64,000 nucleotides of DNA, from positions 1-64,000 of the forward strand of contig CAVYIF010000008.1 in the NCBI GenBank assembly GCA_963768585.1, read 5' to 3'. A model generated the notes under the pieces. That model was not told the origin of the DNA. It searched no databases and worked only from the letters and a program-made list of their open reading frames with translations. Shown here in pieces: positions 36,347 through 45,858 of the stretch. Position 1 is the stretch's first letter; each line of letters starts with the position of its first letter. Source of the stretch: CAVUNY01 sp963768585 (GTDB taxonomy: Bacteria; Chloroflexota; Anaerolineae; Anaerolineales; Anaerolineaceae). Both the position numbers and the translations under genes were made by a program.

Positions 36347-37708
36347 ATGAAATCAACCTGGGCCGATGAGGCCATTTTCTATCACATCTACCCGTTGGGG
36401 TTGTGTGGGGCCCCGCGGCGCAACGACTTTAGCGCGCCGCCGGCAGCACGTCTTGAAAAACTTTATCCCTGGCTGGACCACATCCAGTCCCTGGGAGCGA
36501 CAGCCATTTACCTGGGCCCGCTGTTTGAGTCGACCGCTCACGGGTATGACACCGCCGATTACTTCCAGGTGGACCGGCGCCTCGGGGACCGGGCCGTGCT
36601 GGCAAACTTCGCGCGGGAAGTGCACCGGCGCGGGCTGCGCCTGGTGCTGGATGGGGTGTTCAACCATGTGGGGCGTGATTTCTGGGCTTTTCGAGATGTG
36701 CAGCACAACCGCCAGGGTTCGGCTTACTGCGGTTGGTTCCAGGGTCTGGATTTCAGCCGATCCAGCCCGGCGGGCGACCCTTTCTGGTACGAAGGCTGGA
36801 GCGGCCATTATGACCTGGTTAAATTGAACCTGTCCAATCCCGAGGTGCGCGAGCATCTGTTCGAGGCCGTGCGATCCTGGGTGCAGGATTTTGAAATTGA
36901 CGGCTTACGCCTGGATGCCGCCGACCAGCTTTCAGACGAATTTCAACAGGCGCTGGCGGCCCACTGCCGGACACTGCGCAGCGACTTCTGGCTGATGGGA
37001 GAAATGGTGCATGGCGATTACCGCAAGCTGGCGAACCCTGCCATGCTCAACTCCACGACGAATTATGAGCTGTATAAGAGCCTGTATTCCAGCCATGTGG
37101 ATGCCAATTACTTCGAGCTGGCATATGCTTTGAACCGCCAGTTTGGACCTGGGGGCATCTACCGCGGACTGAACCTGTACAATTTCGCCGATAACCACGA
37201 TGTAGACCGGGTTGCCAGCAGCCTGAAGAACCTGGCCCACCTCCACCCGCTCTACTGCCTGCTGTTTACCGTGCCGGGTATCCCTTCGATTTATTACGGC
37301 AGCGAATGGGGGCTGCAGGGACGGCGCAGCACGTACAGCGATGCCGCGTTAAGACCGGCGCTCGAGCTTTCGCAGGCAGCATCTGCGCCAAATCCTGGCC
37401 TGACCCGGGATATTGCCCGCCTGGCAGAACTTCGCCGGCGGGTGCCGGCACTGCGCCAGGGGGATTATGCCCAGCTGTACGTATCGGCAGAACAGATTGC
37501 GTTTACCCGCAGCCACCCGGAGGGGATCGTGGTGGTGGCGGTGAATGCCTCGTCCGCGCCGGCTGTGCTGGATCTGGAACTGCCGTTCAGCGCGAGCCAC
37601 CTTGAGGATTTGCTTAACCCGGGGGATATTTTTCCGGTAATTGATCACCGGGTGCGCCTGGATCCGCTTAACTCCGGTTGGGCGCGCGTTCTGGCAGTGC
37701 GGAATTGA
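36347..37708 (+). CDS. GH13 alpha-amylase-family glycosidase
   Basis: 453 residues from ATG 36347 after AAGGAAATCCG. The GH13 regions are present: LVLDGVFNHVG (region I), IDGLRLDAADQ with the nucleophile Asp (II), FWLMGEMVHGDY with the acid/base Glu (III), and NFADNHDVDRV with the stabilising Asp (IV). No signal peptide, so it works inside the cell on maltodextrin, glycogen or a disaccharide. The C-terminal beta domain is short (VVVAVNASSAPAVLDLEL). A TetR operator lies in its promoter, so it is probably induced by a ligand of that regulator. Confidence 0.9.
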   Translation: MKSTWADEAIFYHIYPLGLCGAPRRNDFSAPPAARLEKLYPWLDHIQSLGATAIYLGPLFESTAHGYDTADYFQVDRRLGDRAVLANFAREVHRRGLRLVLDGVFNHVGRDFWAFRDVQHNRQGSAYCGWFQGLDFSRSSPAGDPFWYEGWSGHYDLVKLNLSNPEVREHLFEAVRSWVQDFEIDGLRLDAADQLSDEFQQALAAHCRTLRSDFWLMGEMVHGDYRKLANPAMLNSTTNYELYKSLYSSHVDANYFELAYALNRQFGPGGIYRGLNLYNFADNHDVDRVASSLKNLAHLHPLYCLLFTVPGIPSIYYGSEWGLQGRRSTYSDAALRPALELSQAASAPNPGLTRDIARLAELRRRVPALRQGDYAQLYVSAEQIAFTRSHPEGIVVVAVNASSAPAVLDLELPFSASHLEDLLNPGDIFPVIDHRVRLDPLNSGWARVLAVRN

Positions 37709-37820
37709 GCAGGCGGGAACTCTTTTTTTCCGGTGAACGTCTACTGAATAGCCATACTCTCAATCGGGATGTTCGCTATTTAAGCTGCATCCCGGTCTTA
37801 TTGACAGGAGCAGCATTGAT

Positions 37821-39021
37821 ATGAACCGTACCCCATGGAAAATAATCCTGACCGGATGTTTGATCTTATTGTCTGCATACACTCTATCGGCCTGCGGCCT
37901 GGCGTCATCCAACCCGACCACTGCCGCGAGTCCCACATCGGTCCCCAGCCTTGCGCCGCCTACCCTGGTCCCACCCACGGCGACCCTTCCAGCCGCGACC
38001 CCTACCCCCAGCCCGACCCCCCAGATCGTGCCTGACGTTTCGCTGCGCACCTTCCAGATGGTGGATGCGCAGCATGGTTGGGCGGCGAGTAACACAATGG
38101 CTTTACGCACCGTGGATGGGGGCAAAACCTGGCAAAACGTGACCCCGCCGGACGTGCCCGCGGGGATCGACCCGGGTTTTCAGGTGACCGCGATCAGCCC
38201 GCTGGCAGCCTGGATGATTGTGCCTGACCCCAGTGATTTTAGAAAAGGGACGCTTTACCGCACGGTGGACGGCGGTCAGACCTGGCAGGCCAGCACCGTG
38301 CCATTTGGCGTTGGGTTGATCCAGTTTCAGGATGATAAGCAGTACGCGGTGCTGATGGCCGACCGCGGCGCGGCAGCCGGGTCGCAGGCGGTGGACCTAT
38401 ACCAGACCAGCGACGGCGGGGCTACCTGGAACTTGATTACCCATGTCGATCCACAGAACCCCGCCACAGACAGTATTCCTTTCGGCGGGGATAAGTCGGG
38501 GGTCACTTTTCCCGATTCGACCCACGGATGGGTTACTGGTTTCTCCCCGGTGGATGGCGGGACCTATATTTACGCCACGCAGGATGGCGGTAAAACCTGG
38601 AAACCGGTTCAGCTCAGCCTGCCGGCAGGCTGGGATCAGGCCCAAATAGTAATCCAACCGCCGGTCTTTTTTGGCAGTCAGGATGGAATCATGTCCTTGC
38701 GGGCGTCAACCAACGTGGGTCAGATGGTCTTTTTCGTCACTCACAACGGCGGGGATACCTGGCAGGCGACGACCCCCCTCGCCGGGTACGGGCAGGTTTC
38801 GATCCCGGACGCAAAAGACGTGATCGTGTGGAATGGCGCAAAGCTGCACTACAGCGCGGATGCCGGGCAAACCTGGCAGGAACGTACGCCCGAATGTCGA
38901 TCTCAGCCAGGGGCTGGTCGCCATGCAGTTCGTCGACCCAAACACCGGCTGGGCTTTGAGCCAGAATGGGAGCAGCACCCGCCTGTACCGCACCACCGAT
39001 GGCGGTTCGACCTGGCAGTGA
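37821..39021 (+). pseudogene. Ycf48-like beta-propeller lipoprotein, frameshift near the C-terminus
   Basis: Lipoprotein signal with lipobox LSAC after a hydrophobic stretch (IILTGCLILLSAYTLSAC), then a Ser/Thr/Pro linker. The rest is built of propeller blades with the Asp-box-like signature TVDGGKTWQN, TVDGGQTWQA, TSDGGATWNL, TQDGGKTWKP, THNGGDTWQA, SADAGQTWQE, TTDGGSTWQ, seven in all, as in Ycf48/BNR-repeat proteins. An extra base in a C-run near 38888 shifts the frame before the last blade; the intended end is TGA at 39019-39021. A surface-binding role is inferred. The last blade is intact after correction. Confidence 0.75.
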
Positions 39022-39119
39022 GTGGGTGAATCAAGCAATGCTGTTGAACATCCCACTACCCCCTACCAGGGGGGACAATTTCCGCGCCGCGCTCTGCGTG
39101 TGGTTTGATTTTCATTCTC

Positions 39120-39398
39120 TGGTATAATGGTTATATCATGGAGTGAGGCAGTCAAATATTTACTCCATTGGAGCTGGTAAAGTTGTTAAAGCGCACCTGG
39201 TTTGAGAATCTACGTATTTCCCCTGCTGTTTGCCCGGCAAACGCAGTTGTTTTGCGTTGTTTTATAACCCGGCAGAGTGGTGAATCGAGAAATCTTCAAC
39301 CCACATCTGGCGCAATCTGCTCTACCTGAAGTACTCCATAATCCACTAGTTATTCAGCACAGGCTTCTGGTAGGGCACAACCCCTCCAGAAGTCTTTT
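39120..39398 (+). ncRNA. Candidate small RNA or long leader
   Basis: An extended -10 promoter TG-G-TATAAT lies at 39120-39128. No plausible ORF follows for about 270 bases. At 39361-39395 AGGCTTCTGG pairs with CCAGAAGTCT (one G-T pair) followed by TTTT to 39398, an intrinsic terminator. Together they delimit a transcript of roughly 260 nt before the GreA/Rnk-like gene. It could be a regulatory RNA, or a leader with an attenuator for that gene. No known RNA family was recognised. Confidence 0.3.
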
Positions 39399-39438
39399 AC
39401 ATTCCTGGCGATAACGTGTGCCAGAAAGAGAGAAAAAT

Positions 39439-39855
39439 ATGATGCCCCGTGAAGCAATTACTATGACCCATGCCGATGTTGAAAAGCTGCGCGAACTGCT
39501 GCGTGAAGCGGTGCGCACCGAATATCGCAATTCAACCTATCTCGAACTGCTTGAGGCCGAATTGGACCGGGCGAAAATCGTCGATGCGGATAAGATTCCG
39601 GCGGGTGTGATTACCATGTATTCCACGGCTCATTTGCTGGACGAAACAAGCGGCGAGGAAATGGCCTTAACCCTGGTCTATCCGGATGAGGCCGACTTAC
39701 TGGAAGATAAGATATCCGTCCTGGCGCCGGTTGGTTCCGCCATGTTGGGCTACCGAGAAGGCGACAGTTTTTCCTGGGAATCACCTACCGGTCCGCGTGC
39801 GCTGCGGGTATTAAAGGTGCACCAGCGACCCGCAGCGGAGAAGGAAACAGCCTGA
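39439..39855 (+). CDS. GreA/Rnk-family transcription factor
   Basis: 138 residues from ATG 39439 (a GTG at 39418 is in frame but less likely; AGAGAGAAAAAT precedes the ATG). Short N-terminal helix (THADVEKLRELLREAV, LELLEAELDRAKIVDADKIP) and the GreA C-terminal FKBP-like fold: VITMYSTAHLLDETSGEEM, TLVYPDEADLLEDKISVLAP, VGSAMLGYREGDSFSWESP. The long GreA coiled coil is absent, which makes it like Rnk, the regulator of nucleoside diphosphate kinase that binds RNA polymerase without cleaving transcripts. Confidence 0.85.
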   Translation: MMPREAITMTHADVEKLRELLREAVRTEYRNSTYLELLEAELDRAKIVDADKIPAGVITMYSTAHLLDETSGEEMALTLVYPDEADLLEDKISVLAPVGSAMLGYREGDSFSWESPTGPRALRVLKVHQRPAAEKETA

Positions 39856-39882
39856 GCGTTGTCGCCAATAAACCACCCCCTG

Positions 39883-39913
39883 TTCCCCTCCTGCCAGGAG
39901 GGGAATTATTTAT
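39883..39913. terminator. Bidirectional terminator
   Basis: TTCCCCTCCT (39883-39892) and AGGAGGGGAA (39896-39905) form a perfect 10-bp stem with loop GCC, followed by TTATTTATT. It lies between the convergent Rnk-like and dehydrogenase genes. Confidence 0.75.
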
Positions 39914-39920
39914 TAATCGA

Positions 39921-40949
39921 TCAGGCTTCGCAGTCCACCAGGACGTGGATGGCATCGTTGGTCTTATCGTCGCGCAGTTGGAAGGCGCGCGCAACCTGGC
40001 TCAAGGGCACGGTATGGGTGACCATCTCGGCGGTGTTGACCAGGCCGTCTAACACCATCTGTATCCCTTCCTGGAAATAGCGGCGCATGTCGATATCCCG
40101 GCGCGGTTCGGTGGAATAGATTTCCAGGCGGCGGCGGTGTACTTTGAAGAAATCGACCGGCTTGTGACACATGCCGATGCAGCCGTACATCACCAGGCGA
40201 GCGCCCACCGCGCAGCAGTCGATGGCGTCCACCATGCCGTCGCCCTCCAACAGGCAGGGGATGACGACATCGAACCCATCCGGAAAATCGTGGCCCACGA
40301 TCTCCATGGTGGGGGTGTCGGGGGTGGGGATGCGGTAGGTGTGGGTGGCGCCGTAGCGGGCTGCCAGGTCCAGGTTGGCCTGCTTGAGGTCGGTGACCAC
40401 CAGGTTCTTGGGGCTGTACAGCTTGATCACCTGGGTTAAGACCAGGCCGCTCACGCCCTGGCCGGTGATGAGCACATTCTTGGTGCCGTTGATCTGGCCC
40501 AGTTCTGCACTGTGGATCACGCCGGGCAGGATTTCGATCAGGCTGATTTCCTTCATCGGGAAGTTTTCCGGCAGGACCTTGACATTGAAGGGTGCGCAGA
40601 CGATATACTCGGCAAAGGCCCCCCACACGTAACGGCAGGTGACCTTATCGCCTACATTCAGTCCGACCACATGGGCTCCAACCTGGTCGATTACCCCGGC
40701 GACCTCATGCCCCAGGCGAGCCGGGATGCTCATGAACTCCGGTTGGCGCTGGCCGCGGTAGGTCTCAATATCCGAACCGCATACCCCGACCCACTTGATT
40801 TTCACGCGCACCTGCCCTTCCCCGGCCTGGGGAATTTCGGCGTGGGCGATCGAAATGTCGTAGGGCTTGTTCAGGACGGCAACTTTCTGGGCATGCGGGT
40901 GGCCGGCGGGCACCAGCTTTAAGTCGGCAACTACCATCTGGGTGGGCAT
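39921..40949 (-). CDS. Zinc-type medium-chain dehydrogenase/reductase
   Basis: 342 residues from the ATG at 40949 (CAGGAG upstream). MDR marks: KWVGVCGSDIETYRG (catalytic-zinc Cys), ARLGHEVAGVIDQVGAHVVGLNVGDKV (His-Glu), and the nucleotide-binding VLITGQGVSGLVLTQVIKLY. The four-cysteine structural zinc lobe is missing (YVWGAFAEYIVC), seen in some MDR branches. It oxidises an alcohol or polyol such as a sorbitol- or threonine-like substrate with NAD(P). A longer frame to 41093 is not supported. Confidence 0.85.
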   Translation of the reverse strand: MPTQMVVADLKLVPAGHPHAQKVAVLNKPYDISIAHAEIPQAGEGQVRVKIKWVGVCGSDIETYRGQRQPEFMSIPARLGHEVAGVIDQVGAHVVGLNVGDKVTCRYVWGAFAEYIVCAPFNVKVLPENFPMKEISLIEILPGVIHSAELGQINGTKNVLITGQGVSGLVLTQVIKLYSPKNLVVTDLKQANLDLAARYGATHTYRIPTPDTPTMEIVGHDFPDGFDVVIPCLLEGDGMVDAIDCCAVGARLVMYGCIGMCHKPVDFFKVHRRRLEIYSTEPRRDIDMRRYFQEGIQMVLDGLVNTAEMVTHTVPLSQVARAFQLRDDKTNDAIHVLVDCEA

Positions 40950-41158
40950 GGGCTTTGTTTTTCTCCTGGGGTAAATAACCAATGGTACTGGTTCGTGCAA
41001 TGATAAGCTGAACAAGGCGCGGATGATCTGCGCCTGGGCATGGCCGTTATGGAAGCGCGTGTTGTAGAAGGCCTCTACAAAGGACAGGGGCATATTCTGG
41101 AATGAAACGCATAAGCAGGCTCCAGATGATTGGTCAAATAATGATCTTTATCCCTATT

Positions 41159-44100
41159 CTAAACCGGTTTGCGCCTTTCCGCTTGCGCATAGTGGACCTG
41201 CAGGCTGCGGTATTTCAGCTCCTTCAGGCGCAGCGAGCGGATGGCAGCCACCGCTGCCGCAGCCGCAGAAAGAGTGGTCAGGATGGGTATGTTTTGATTG
41301 AAGGCAGCCGTGCGGATCTGGGCCCCGTCGCTGTGGGCTGCCGGGCCCAATGGGGTGTTGATCACCAACTGCACCTGGCTGGAATGAACCAGGTCGACCA
41401 CATGCGGCGAACCCTGGTTGACCTTGTTGACGACGCGCACGGGCAGGCCAACCCGGGTGAAATAATCTGCCGTGCCCTGGGTGGCGACGATCTCGAATCC
41501 CATTTGGCGCAGATCGCGGGCGATTTTGAGCGCGGCGCCTTTATCGTAATCGTTGACACTGATCAGTACCGCACCGTCCAGGGGCAGGCCGGTGCCGGCG
41601 GCGATTTGCGATTTTGCGAAGGCATGTCCAAAATGAGCGGCATGGCCCATCACTTCACCGGTGCTGCGCATTTCGGGACCCAAAACGGTGACATCGCCGG
41701 GCAATTTGCGGAAGGGCAGCACGGCTTCTTTGACGAAGAAGCCGTCGATGCGCGGCGCCTGGAGGATGCCCTGCTCGCGCAGTGTTTCACCGGCTGCCAC
41801 CCGCGTTGCGGCACGCGCCAGGGAAAGGCCGCTGGCCTTGCTGGCGAAAGGCACCGTGCGCGAGGCGCGCGGGTTGGCTTCGAGGATATAGACGATATCG
41901 TCCTTGATAGCGTACTGCACGTTGAGCAGCCCGCGCACTCCCAGCGCCAGGCCAAGCTGTTGGGTGTATTCGCGGATCGTTTCCTGGTGGTATGCGCTGA
42001 CCTTATAAGGGGGTAGGATGCAGGCCGAATCGCCGGAGTGTACTCCGGCTTCTTCGATATGCTGCATAACCGCCACAACGACCACCCGTTCGCCATCGCA
42101 CAGGGCGTCCACATCAATTTCGTAGGCATCTTCCATGAAGCGGTCGATCAAGATCGGCATCCCCGGGGCAACCTGGGCTGCCAGGCGGGTAAAGTGTTCC
42201 AGTTGGGCGGTGTCTCCCACGATCGCCATGGCACGCCCGCCCAAAACAAACGAGGGCCGCACCAATACCGGGAAGCCAATACTTTGCGCCACGGCCAGCG
42301 CTTCCTGCGGAGAGTGTGCGATTCCGTATTCGGGATGGGGCAGGGCCAGGCGGCGCAGCACGCTGGCGAACTGCTCGCGGTCCTCGGCCAGGCGGATCGA
42401 GGCCGGAGACGTGCCCAGGATGGGTACCCCGGCCGCTTCCAAACCTTCGGCCAGGTTGAGCGGGGTCTGCCCGCCCAACTGCAGGATCACGCCGAATGGT
42501 TGTTCATGGTCGATGACGTTGAGCACATGTTCGAGGGTCATGGGTTCAAAATACAGGCGGTCGGAGGTGTCGTAATCGGTGGAGACGGTTTCCGGATTGC
42601 AGTTGACCATGATCACCTGGGTATCCAGACTGGCGAGGGCAAAGGCGGCCTGGCAGGCGCAGTAATCGAACTCGATCCCCTGACCGATGCGATTGGGACC
42701 GCTGCCCAGGATGACGATTTTGCGCGGGTGGTCATCCGGCTGGGCTTCATCTTCCATTTCATAGCTGGAGTAAAGATAGGGGGTGCGGGCGCGGAATTCG
42801 GCCGCACAGGTATCCACGCGCAGGAAGGTGGGCAGCACGCCAGTACGTTTGCGCAGCGCGCGAACTTCCATGGCAGAGGGAACGCCCCACAGGCGCGCCA
42901 GGTGGCTGTCGGCAAAGCCGGCGCGTTTGGCGCGGCGCAGCAGTTCATGCTCGATTTCCGGGAAGTCTGGCGCGGCGGCTGCCAATTCACCCTCCAGATG
43001 GACGATCTCCAGCAGGTTGTGCAGAAACCAGGGGTCGATTTGGGTCTTCTGGTGGATTTCAGTTATCGACGTCCCGGATTTGAGCTGGCGGTACAGGGTA
43101 AACAATCGTTCCGGGTTGGGCAGCAGGCGCTCATCCTCCAGGCTGGACGCAGCGTCCGCAGTGCGCCCATTCAATGAATCGGCGCCAATTTCCAGGGACT
43201 GCACGGCTTTGTGCAGCGCTTCGGGAAAGGTGCGCCCGAGGGCCATCACTTCGCCAACCGACTTCATCTGCGGGCCGAGGGTGGAATCGACCCCGGGGAA
43301 TTTTTCGAAGGCCCAGCGCGGAATTTTGACCACGACATAATCCAGCGCGGGCTCAAAAGCGGCCACAGTTTCGCCGGTGATGTCATTGGTGATTTCATCC
43401 AGGCGGTAGCCCACCGCGACCAGGGCGGCGATCTTGGCGATGGGGAACCCGGTCGCCTTGGAGGCCAATGCGGAAGAACGGGATACCCTGGGGTTCATTT
43501 CGATCACCAGCGTTTCGCCAGTAGTGGGATTCACGGCAAACTGCACGTTCGAGCCGCCGGTGGCGACCCCGACCGTATCCATCACGCGGCGGGCCAGATC
43601 GCGCAAACGCTGGTATTCGCGGTCGGTCAGGGTCTGGGCCGGGGCGATGGTGATGCTGTCGCCGGTATGCACGCCCATCGGATCGAAGTTTTCGATGGTG
43701 CAGACCACCACGAAGTTGCCGGCGGCATCGCGCATCACTTCCAGCTCAAACTCTTTCCAGCCAATGACCGATTCTTCCAGCCAGGCCTGGTGAATGGAGG
43801 ATTCAAGCAGGGCTCGCTGTACGGCCGCGGGCAGTTCCTGCGGGCCGTTGACCCACGAGGCACCGCTGCCCCCCAGGGCGAATGAGGCGCGCACCAGGAG
43901 CGGGTAGCGCATTCCGGCGGCCAAACTTTCTGCGTCCGCCAGTGAACCGGCGGGACCGCCTTTGGGCACCGCAATACCGGCTTCCAGCAGCTTCTTGCGG
44001 AACAGGTCGCGGTCCTCGGCGATGCGGATCGAGTCGATTTTGGCACCGATCAGTTCGACCCCGTAGCGCTCCAGCACGCCGCTTTCACTGAGCTCCAGGG

Positions 44101-44395
44101 CCAAATTTAATGCGGTCTGCCCGCCGACCGTGGGCAGCAGGGCGTCGGGCTGCTCCTGGGCAATAATCGCTTCCAGCGCTTCCAGGTTGAGGGGTTCGAT
44201 ATAGGTGGCATCCGCCAGATCGGGGTCGGTCATCACCGTGGCCGGGTTGGAATTGACCAGGATGATGCGGTAGCCCTGCGCGCGCAGGGCTTTGATCGCC
44301 TGGGTGCCGGAATAATCAAACTCGGCCGCCTGCCCGATAACGATCGGGCCCGAGCCGATCACCAGGATAGAACGCAGATCAGTACGACGGGGCAT
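41159..44395 (-). CDS. carB: Carbamoyl-phosphate synthase large subunit
   Basis: 1078 residues, the normal size. Duplicated ATP-grasp halves: VIGSGPIVIGQAAEFDYSG and ILGSGPNRIGQGIEFDYC mark the starts of each half; VIEMNPRVSRSSALASKATG and ILEANPRASRTVPFASKASG are the metal/ATP sites. Ends with the MGS-like allosteric domain (LPLDGAVLISVNDYDKGAAL). It makes carbamoyl phosphate from bicarbonate, ATP and ammonia channelled from CarA for pyrimidines and arginine. It overlaps carA by 17 bases, so the subunits are coupled. Confidence 0.97.
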   Translation of the reverse strand: MPRRTDLRSILVIGSGPIVIGQAAEFDYSGTQAIKALRAQGYRIILVNSNPATVMTDPDLADATYIEPLNLEALEAIIAQEQPDALLPTVGGQTALNLALELSESGVLERYGVELIGAKIDSIRIAEDRDLFRKKLLEAGIAVPKGGPAGSLADAESLAAGMRYPLLVRASFALGGSGASWVNGPQELPAAVQRALLESSIHQAWLEESVIGWKEFELEVMRDAAGNFVVVCTIENFDPMGVHTGDSITIAPAQTLTDREYQRLRDLARRVMDTVGVATGGSNVQFAVNPTTGETLVIEMNPRVSRSSALASKATGFPIAKIAALVAVGYRLDEITNDITGETVAAFEPALDYVVVKIPRWAFEKFPGVDSTLGPQMKSVGEVMALGRTFPEALHKAVQSLEIGADSLNGRTADAASSLEDERLLPNPERLFTLYRQLKSGTSITEIHQKTQIDPWFLHNLLEIVHLEGELAAAAPDFPEIEHELLRRAKRAGFADSHLARLWGVPSAMEVRALRKRTGVLPTFLRVDTCAAEFRARTPYLYSSYEMEDEAQPDDHPRKIVILGSGPNRIGQGIEFDYCACQAAFALASLDTQVIMVNCNPETVSTDYDTSDRLYFEPMTLEHVLNVIDHEQPFGVILQLGGQTPLNLAEGLEAAGVPILGTSPASIRLAEDREQFASVLRRLALPHPEYGIAHSPQEALAVAQSIGFPVLVRPSFVLGGRAMAIVGDTAQLEHFTRLAAQVAPGMPILIDRFMEDAYEIDVDALCDGERVVVVAVMQHIEEAGVHSGDSACILPPYKVSAYHQETIREYTQQLGLALGVRGLLNVQYAIKDDIVYILEANPRASRTVPFASKASGLSLARAATRVAAGETLREQGILQAPRIDGFFVKEAVLPFRKLPGDVTVLGPEMRSTGEVMGHAAHFGHAFAKSQIAAGTGLPLDGAVLISVNDYDKGAALKIARDLRQMGFEIVATQGTADYFTRVGLPVRVVNKVNQGSPHVVDLVHSSQVQLVINTPLGPAAHSDGAQIRTAAFNQNIPILTTLSAAAAAVAAIRSLRLKELKYRSLQVHYAQAERRKPV

Positions 44396-45518
44396 GATTC
44401 ACCTCGCGCAGCAGGTCGAAAAAGCGGCCGAACAGGCCGTGGGCATCGTGCGGACCGGGCGCGGCCTCGGGGTGGAACTGGACGGAAAATACCGGGCGGT
44501 CTCTCAGGCGCAGCCCTTCTAACGTGCCGTCATTCAAACTGAGGTGTGTGGTTTCGACCCGGGTTGGATCCAGGCTGTCCAGCGCCACGGCATAATTGTG
44601 GTTCTGGGCCGTGATCAGCACCTGGCCGGTACGGTTGTCGCGCACCGGGTGATTGCCGGAATGGTGGCCGAACTTGAGCCGGCCGGTCGAGCCGCCCAGC
44701 GCGCGGCCGATCAGCTGGTGGCCCAGGCAGATGCCAAACACCGGCAGCCCGCTCTCGATCAATCCGCGCGTGGTTTCAACCGCGTAGGGCAGTCCGGCCG
44801 GGTCGCCCGGCCCGTTAGACAGCAGCACGCCGTCCGGTTGGAGCGCCAGCACCTCGGCCGAGGTGCTCCAGGCAGGCAGAACGGTGACCCGGGCCCCGCC
44901 GGCTGAAAGGTGGCGCAGGGTGCTGTGCTTGATGCCGTAATCCAGGGCGGCGACGTGAAACGAGGGTGACTTATCTATACCCACCCAGGCCTGCTGAGCG
45001 GCATCGGGCTGCCAGGTGTACGCTTGAGGGCAGGTCACCGCGCGCACCGTGTCGACCCCATCCAGACCGGGCCAGGCGCGCGCCATGTCCACCAGGTCGG
45101 CCGGTGGGGTGCCGCGGGTTGAAATGGCGGCCTTGAGCGTGCCGCCCTCCCGCAGTTTGCGGGTCAAATAACGGGTATCGACCCCGCTGATCCCCGGCAC
45201 GTCGTGGGCTGCCAGCCATGCGCCCAGGGGCTCCCTGGCGCGCCAATTGGAAACGAACGGGCTGGCAGCTCGCACCACCAGGGCCGAGACCTGCGGTCGC
45301 TGTGATTCATTATCCTGTGGATTGATTCCGGTATTGCCGATATGCGGGTTGGTAAAGACCACACCCTGGCCGCGGTAGGAAGGATCGCTGAGGATCTCCT
45401 GGTACCCGGTCAGGCTGGTATTAAAAACAATTTCGAAGACCGCGTCCGCGCTGCTGCCCAGCGCATCTCCGGTCAAGACGGTTCCATCTTCCAATGCGAG
45501 TACTGCGGGTGGCTGCAT
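44379..45518 (-). CDS. carA: Carbamoyl-phosphate synthase small subunit (glutamine amidotransferase)
   Basis: 379 residues from the ATG at 45518 (ACGAGGTATT before it). N-terminal domain ALEDGTVLTGDALGSS and FNTSLTGYQEILSDPSYRGQ; class-I amidotransferase domain with AALDYGIKHS, LSNGPGDPAGL, nucleophile Cys in FGICLGHQLIGRALGG, and His/Glu in FSVQFHPEAAPGPHD. Supplies ammonia to CarB. A 12-bp palindrome is found in its leader. The frame extends to 45632 but the extension has no ribosome site. Confidence 0.96.
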   Translation of the reverse strand: MQPPAVLALEDGTVLTGDALGSSADAVFEIVFNTSLTGYQEILSDPSYRGQGVVFTNPHIGNTGINPQDNESQRPQVSALVVRAASPFVSNWRAREPLGAWLAAHDVPGISGVDTRYLTRKLREGGTLKAAISTRGTPPADLVDMARAWPGLDGVDTVRAVTCPQAYTWQPDAAQQAWVGIDKSPSFHVAALDYGIKHSTLRHLSAGGARVTVLPAWSTSAEVLALQPDGVLLSNGPGDPAGLPYAVETTRGLIESGLPVFGICLGHQLIGRALGGSTGRLKFGHHSGNHPVRDNRTGQVLITAQNHNYAVALDSLDPTRVETTHLSLNDGTLEGLRLRDRPVFSVQFHPEAAPGPHDAHGLFGRFFDLLREVNHAPSY

Positions 45519-45533
45519 AATACCTCGTTTCAC

Positions 45534-45545
45534 TTGTCTAGACAA
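45534..45545 (-). promoter_or_regulatory. Palindrome in the carA leader
   Basis: TTGTCTAGACAA, a perfect 12-bp palindrome 16 bases before the carA start. With AT-rich promoter-like sequence beyond it (TAAGAT, AAAAGTCACC on the minus strand), it could be an operator for carAB. The regulator is unknown. Confidence 0.35.
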
Positions 45546-45823
45546 TAAATTGACCCATCTTACCATAAATTGGTGACTTTTAAGGGTTAAGGTTTTTTTA
45601 TATTCGCTGGTTGCGATGTGCGGATCCAGCACGCGTAGCGCGCCTGCGGCGATGATGTCGTGGTGGGATGACGCGCTGCAATCGCATCAGCTCATCACGA
45701 AGCATGAAAAAATAGTATGTCCTATTCTGGAGGGTGCTTTTCTGACAATGGTGGAAAATCAGGTTAGAAATGATATACAAAAAGAGTGGTTTTGTTATCA
45801 TTTGCAATGTGACACCATCAATC

Positions 45824-45838
45824 TGGCACAATAATTGC
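45824..45838 (+). promoter_or_regulatory. Sigma-54-like -24/-12 element upstream of the XrtG operon
   Basis: TGGCAC-AATAA-TTGC matches the sigma-54 consensus TGGCAC-N5-TTGC exactly. The start codon at 45859 lies 20 bases further on, so the leader would be about 10 bases with no Shine-Dalgarno site. No enhancer-binding protein gene is in the window. A chance match cannot be excluded. Confidence 0.35.
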
Positions 45839-45858
45839 TAATCTATCTTCAATTGATC

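Noticed and set aside
42038..43177. Long plus-strand frame opposite carB (and similar ones at 41102 and 43211)
   Set aside because: Antisense shadow with His/Gly/Gln-rich text; carB on the other strand is unambiguous.
45598..45834. Small frames on both strands between carA and the XrtG operon
   Set aside because: No recognisable features, no ribosome sites, and they cover the probable promoter region.
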